Part shown: positions 6,628 to 7,404 of the stretch, piece by piece | Numbering within the stretch: the stretch's first letter is position 1 | Layout of the letters: each line of letters begins with the position of its first letter | Origin: Erythrobacter sp. UBA3075 | GTDB taxonomy: Bacteria; Pseudomonadota; Alphaproteobacteria; Sphingomonadales; Sphingomonadaceae | Direction of reading: 5' to 3' | NCBI GenBank assembly: GCA_002367375.1 | Contig: DFBR01000059.1 | Coordinates: 1-7,404, forward strand | Length of the DNA stretch: 7,404 nucleotides | Translations under genes and position numbers: made by a program | The notes under the pieces: generated by a model | What the model saw: only the letters and a program-made list of their open reading frames with translations | Databases searched by the model: none | Told to the model about the DNA's origin: nothing

Positions 6628-6673
6628 AACAGCCCTGCCCTCATAAAAACTGTCGACAGCATGCTGGAGGAAA

Positions 6674-6751
6674 TGGGGCGATCGAGGGGTCTTGAACCCC
6701 CGACCTCCGGTACCACAAACCGGCGCTCTAACCAACTGAGCTACGATCGCC
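6674..6751 (-). tRNA. tRNA-His (anticodon GUG)
   Basis: A full cloverleaf is readable on the minus strand. The acceptor GCGATCG (6750-6744) pairs with CGATCGC (6684-6678). T8-A9 and the D-arm GCTCAGTTGGTTAGAGC follow. The anticodon stem CCGGT/ACCGG carries the loop TTGTGGT, giving anticodon GTG. The T-arm is GGGGG-TTCAAGA-CCCCT. The base before position 1 is G (6751) and the discriminator is C (6677). These form the extra G-1:C73 pair that marks bacterial histidine tRNAs and is the main identity element for histidyl-tRNA synthetase. The 3' CCA is encoded (6676-6674). The coordinates include G-1; leaving it out ends the gene at 6750. Confidence 0.97.
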
Positions 6752-6782
6752 ACACCAACAGCAACACATGCCAAGATGCGCG

Positions 6783-6810
6783 GCTGTAGGGACCTGCGCC
6801 TGCCGGTCAA
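6783..6810 (-). promoter_or_regulatory. Candidate promoter for tRNA-His
   Basis: Reading the minus strand, a -35-like TTGACC (6810-6805), preceded by C as in the CTTGAC pattern common in alphaproteobacteria, is followed after 16 bases by TACAGC (6788-6783), a weak -10. Transcription would start about 24 bases before the tRNA 5' end, which is reasonable for a tRNA gene. The -35 is good and the -10 poor, so this is a candidate only. Confidence 0.4.
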
Positions 6811-6827
6811 GCGGCTTGCGGCGCGGG

Positions 6828-6859
6828 AGCGAGCCAATTGCACAAGCAAGCCAAGTTGC
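6828..6859. repeat. Imperfect direct repeat upstream of the tRNA-His promoter
   Basis: AGCGAGCCAATTGC (6828-6841) and AGCAAGCCAAGTTGC (6845-6859) differ by one substitution and one inserted base. Their starts are 17 bases apart. The repeat lies just upstream of the candidate -35 of tRNA-His and could be a tandem protein-binding site, but a chance match in such short sequence is possible. Confidence 0.35.
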
Positions 6860-6902
6860 AAAGCAAAAAGTGCGCACACGCCCCTTCTGCGAAAGATTGT
6901 TA

Positions 6903-6929
6903 CGCGGCCCCTTTTTTTGGGTCGCCGCG
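6903..6929. repeat. Dyad with a T7 loop before the oxygenase gene
   Basis: CGCGGC (6903-6908) pairs with GCCGCG (6924-6929), and CCC (6909-6911) with GGG (6919-6921). A TC bulge (6922-6923) sits on the right arm, and the seven thymines 6912-6918 form the loop. The T-tract lies inside the loop, not after the stem, so it is not an intrinsic terminator. It lies 18 bases upstream of the oxygenase ATG and could be an operator or a 5' leader structure. Confidence 0.3.
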
Positions 6930-6940
6930 CGTTCTATCAA
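6912..6940 (+). promoter_or_regulatory. Weak candidate promoter for the oxygenase gene, possibly leaderless
   Basis: TATCAA (6935-6940) is -10-like and lies seven bases before the ATG at 6948. Transcription starting the usual distance downstream would begin at or next to the start codon. The region 17 bases further upstream is only a T-tract (6912-6917), not a real -35. The idea is supported mainly by the absence of any Shine-Dalgarno sequence before 6948. Confidence 0.22.
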
Positions 6941-6947
6941 ATGGCTC

Positions 6948-7404
6948 ATGTCGACAGCCACACCGAATCTGGCACCGAATGCAGGCGAGACCCGTGCCGC
7001 CATCCTGATGCGCCACGCCGGGATGCGGCAAGTGCCCTCGCCGCGTATCACTCTGCTCGACTGTCCCAATTTCCTCCCGCCCGAGCTGTGCGGAGAGCTG
7101 ATTCGCCTGATCGACAAGAACCGCCGCCCCTCGACCATCGCGGACAGCGACGGCGACAATTACTTCCGTACCAGCGAGACATGCGATCTCGATGCCAGCG
7201 AACCCGCCGTGCAGGATCTGGAAGCGCGATTGTTTGCTTTGAATGCCATAAACCCCGCGCATGGCGAACCCGTGCAAGGCCAACGCTATGCCGAGGGGCA
7301 GGAATTCAAACCGCACACCGATTTCTTCGAGCCCAACGGCGTGGATTTCGCCAAATATTGCAGCACCGCAGGCAACCGCACCTGGACCTTCATGATCTAT
7401 CTGG
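6948..7404 (+). CDS. Prolyl-4-hydroxylase-like 2OG-Fe(II) oxygenase, N-terminal part (runs off right edge)
   Basis: Predicted soluble non-heme iron, 2-oxoglutarate-dependent oxygenase of the prolyl 4-hydroxylase alpha-subunit (P4Hc) type; the true substrate is unknown. The first 152 codons are visible. About 35 variable residues are followed by FLPPELCGELIRLID (42-56), the usual entry into this fold. RTSETCDL (74-81) corresponds to the conserved R-T/S-S stretch. GQRYAEGQEFKPHTDFF (111-127) holds the first two iron ligands, His123 and Asp125, of the HxD motif. The distal His and the 2OG-binding Lys/Arg should lie beyond 7404. Start: ATG 6948-6950, chosen because the preceding frame shows no family-like sequence. 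No Shine-Dalgarno sequence is visible; a second ATG at 6941 is out of frame. There is no signal peptide. The gene is divergent from tRNA-His and the dehydrogenase, with no evident functional link to them. Confidence 0.9.
   Translation, partial: MSTATPNLAPNAGETRAAILMRHAGMRQVPSPRITLLDCPNFLPPELCGELIRLIDKNRRPSTIADSDGDNYFRTSETCDLDASEPAVQDLEARLFALNAINPAHGEPVQGQRYAEGQEFKPHTDFFEPNGVDFAKYCSTAGNRTWTFMIYL

Larger units (their letters stand above)
6752..6947. other. Divergent intergenic region between tRNA-His and the oxygenase gene
   Basis: About 196 bases that must hold the promoters for both divergent transcripts. They contain the candidate tRNA promoter (6783-6810), an imperfect direct repeat (6828-6859), a dyad with a T7 loop (6903-6929) and a possible -10 close to the oxygenase start. 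No coding sequence was recognised; the open frames crossing it are tails of frames from neighbouring genes. Confidence 0.5.

Noticed and set aside
6674..6751. tRNA-His 3' end as a phage or island attachment site
   Set aside because: No second copy of the tRNA 3' segment, integrase or foreign-looking sequence appears in the window. The encoded tRNA is intact and the next gene is an ordinary metabolic enzyme.
6628..6879. 84-codon N-terminal extension of the dehydrogenase
   Set aside because: It reads through the tRNA-His gene and the upstream intergenic DNA, and the family-like sequence starts only at Met 6627.
6912..6918. T7 run as an intrinsic terminator
   Set aside because: The thymines lie in the loop of the dyad, not after its 3' arm, so the geometry is wrong on either strand.
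6728..7159. Minus-strand 143-codon frame, and a similar one at 6900-7316
   Set aside because: Both are antisense to the oxygenase gene, whose plus-strand frame shows a clear HxD iron site and family-like sequence.
1..7404. CRISPR array, insertion sequence, toxin-antitoxin or other novel defence-type system
   Set aside because: No regularly spaced repeats, transposase, terminal inverted repeats or small paired genes were seen. Every long stretch is accounted for by recognisable housekeeping genes.

Overview
The window reads as ordinary chromosome from a moderately GC-rich alphaproteobacterium. The best guess is Sphingomonadales, and within it the Erythrobacteraceae. This rests on the character of the Ccm proteins, the ccmC-D-E-F-G-H-I order without ccmA or ccmB next to it, and the CcmC start MHIYANPARF. 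The taxonomic call is inference from remembered family features, because no database search was possible. I found no sign of a mobile element, CRISPR array, phage or toxin-antitoxin module.

Layout. Bases 1-393 (minus strand) hold the N-terminal 131 codons of a Kup-type potassium transporter that runs off the left edge. Bases 491-5461 (minus strand, read right to left) are a compact System I cytochrome c maturation operon: ccmC, ccmD, ccmE, ccmF, ccmG, ccmH and a short ccmI-like TPR gene. All six junctions are 4-base start/stop overlaps (ATGA or GTGA), so the operon has no intergenic DNA. Bases 5563-6627 (minus) encode an NAD-dependent amino-acid dehydrogenase of the Glu/Leu/Phe/Val family. 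It lies 46 bases downstream of a tRNA-His(GUG) gene at 6674-6751 on the same strand. A gap of about 196 bases (6752-6947) separates the tRNA from a divergent plus-strand gene at 6948 that runs off the right edge. That gene encodes a prolyl-4-hydroxylase-like 2-oxoglutarate/Fe(II) oxygenase.

How the genes work together. CcmC loads heme onto CcmE with the help of the small membrane protein CcmD. CcmE carries heme covalently on His127. CcmG and CcmH keep the apocytochrome CXXCH thiols reduced. CcmI holds apocytochrome, and CcmF, with CcmH and CcmI, ligates the heme. The CcmAB ABC transporter that releases holo-CcmE from CcmC is not in this window and must lie elsewhere if the pathway works. The flanking genes (K+ uptake, amino-acid dehydrogenase, tRNA-His, oxygenase) have no evident functional link to cytochrome c maturation.

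No undescribed system was recognised. The points most worth a second look are the unbroken chain of 4-base overlaps, the CcmI-like protein with almost no cytoplasmic loop, the mixed Leu-DH/Phe-DH signature of the dehydrogenase, the tRNA-His with its encoded G-1:C73 pair, and small palindromes and repeats in the gaps around the tRNA.
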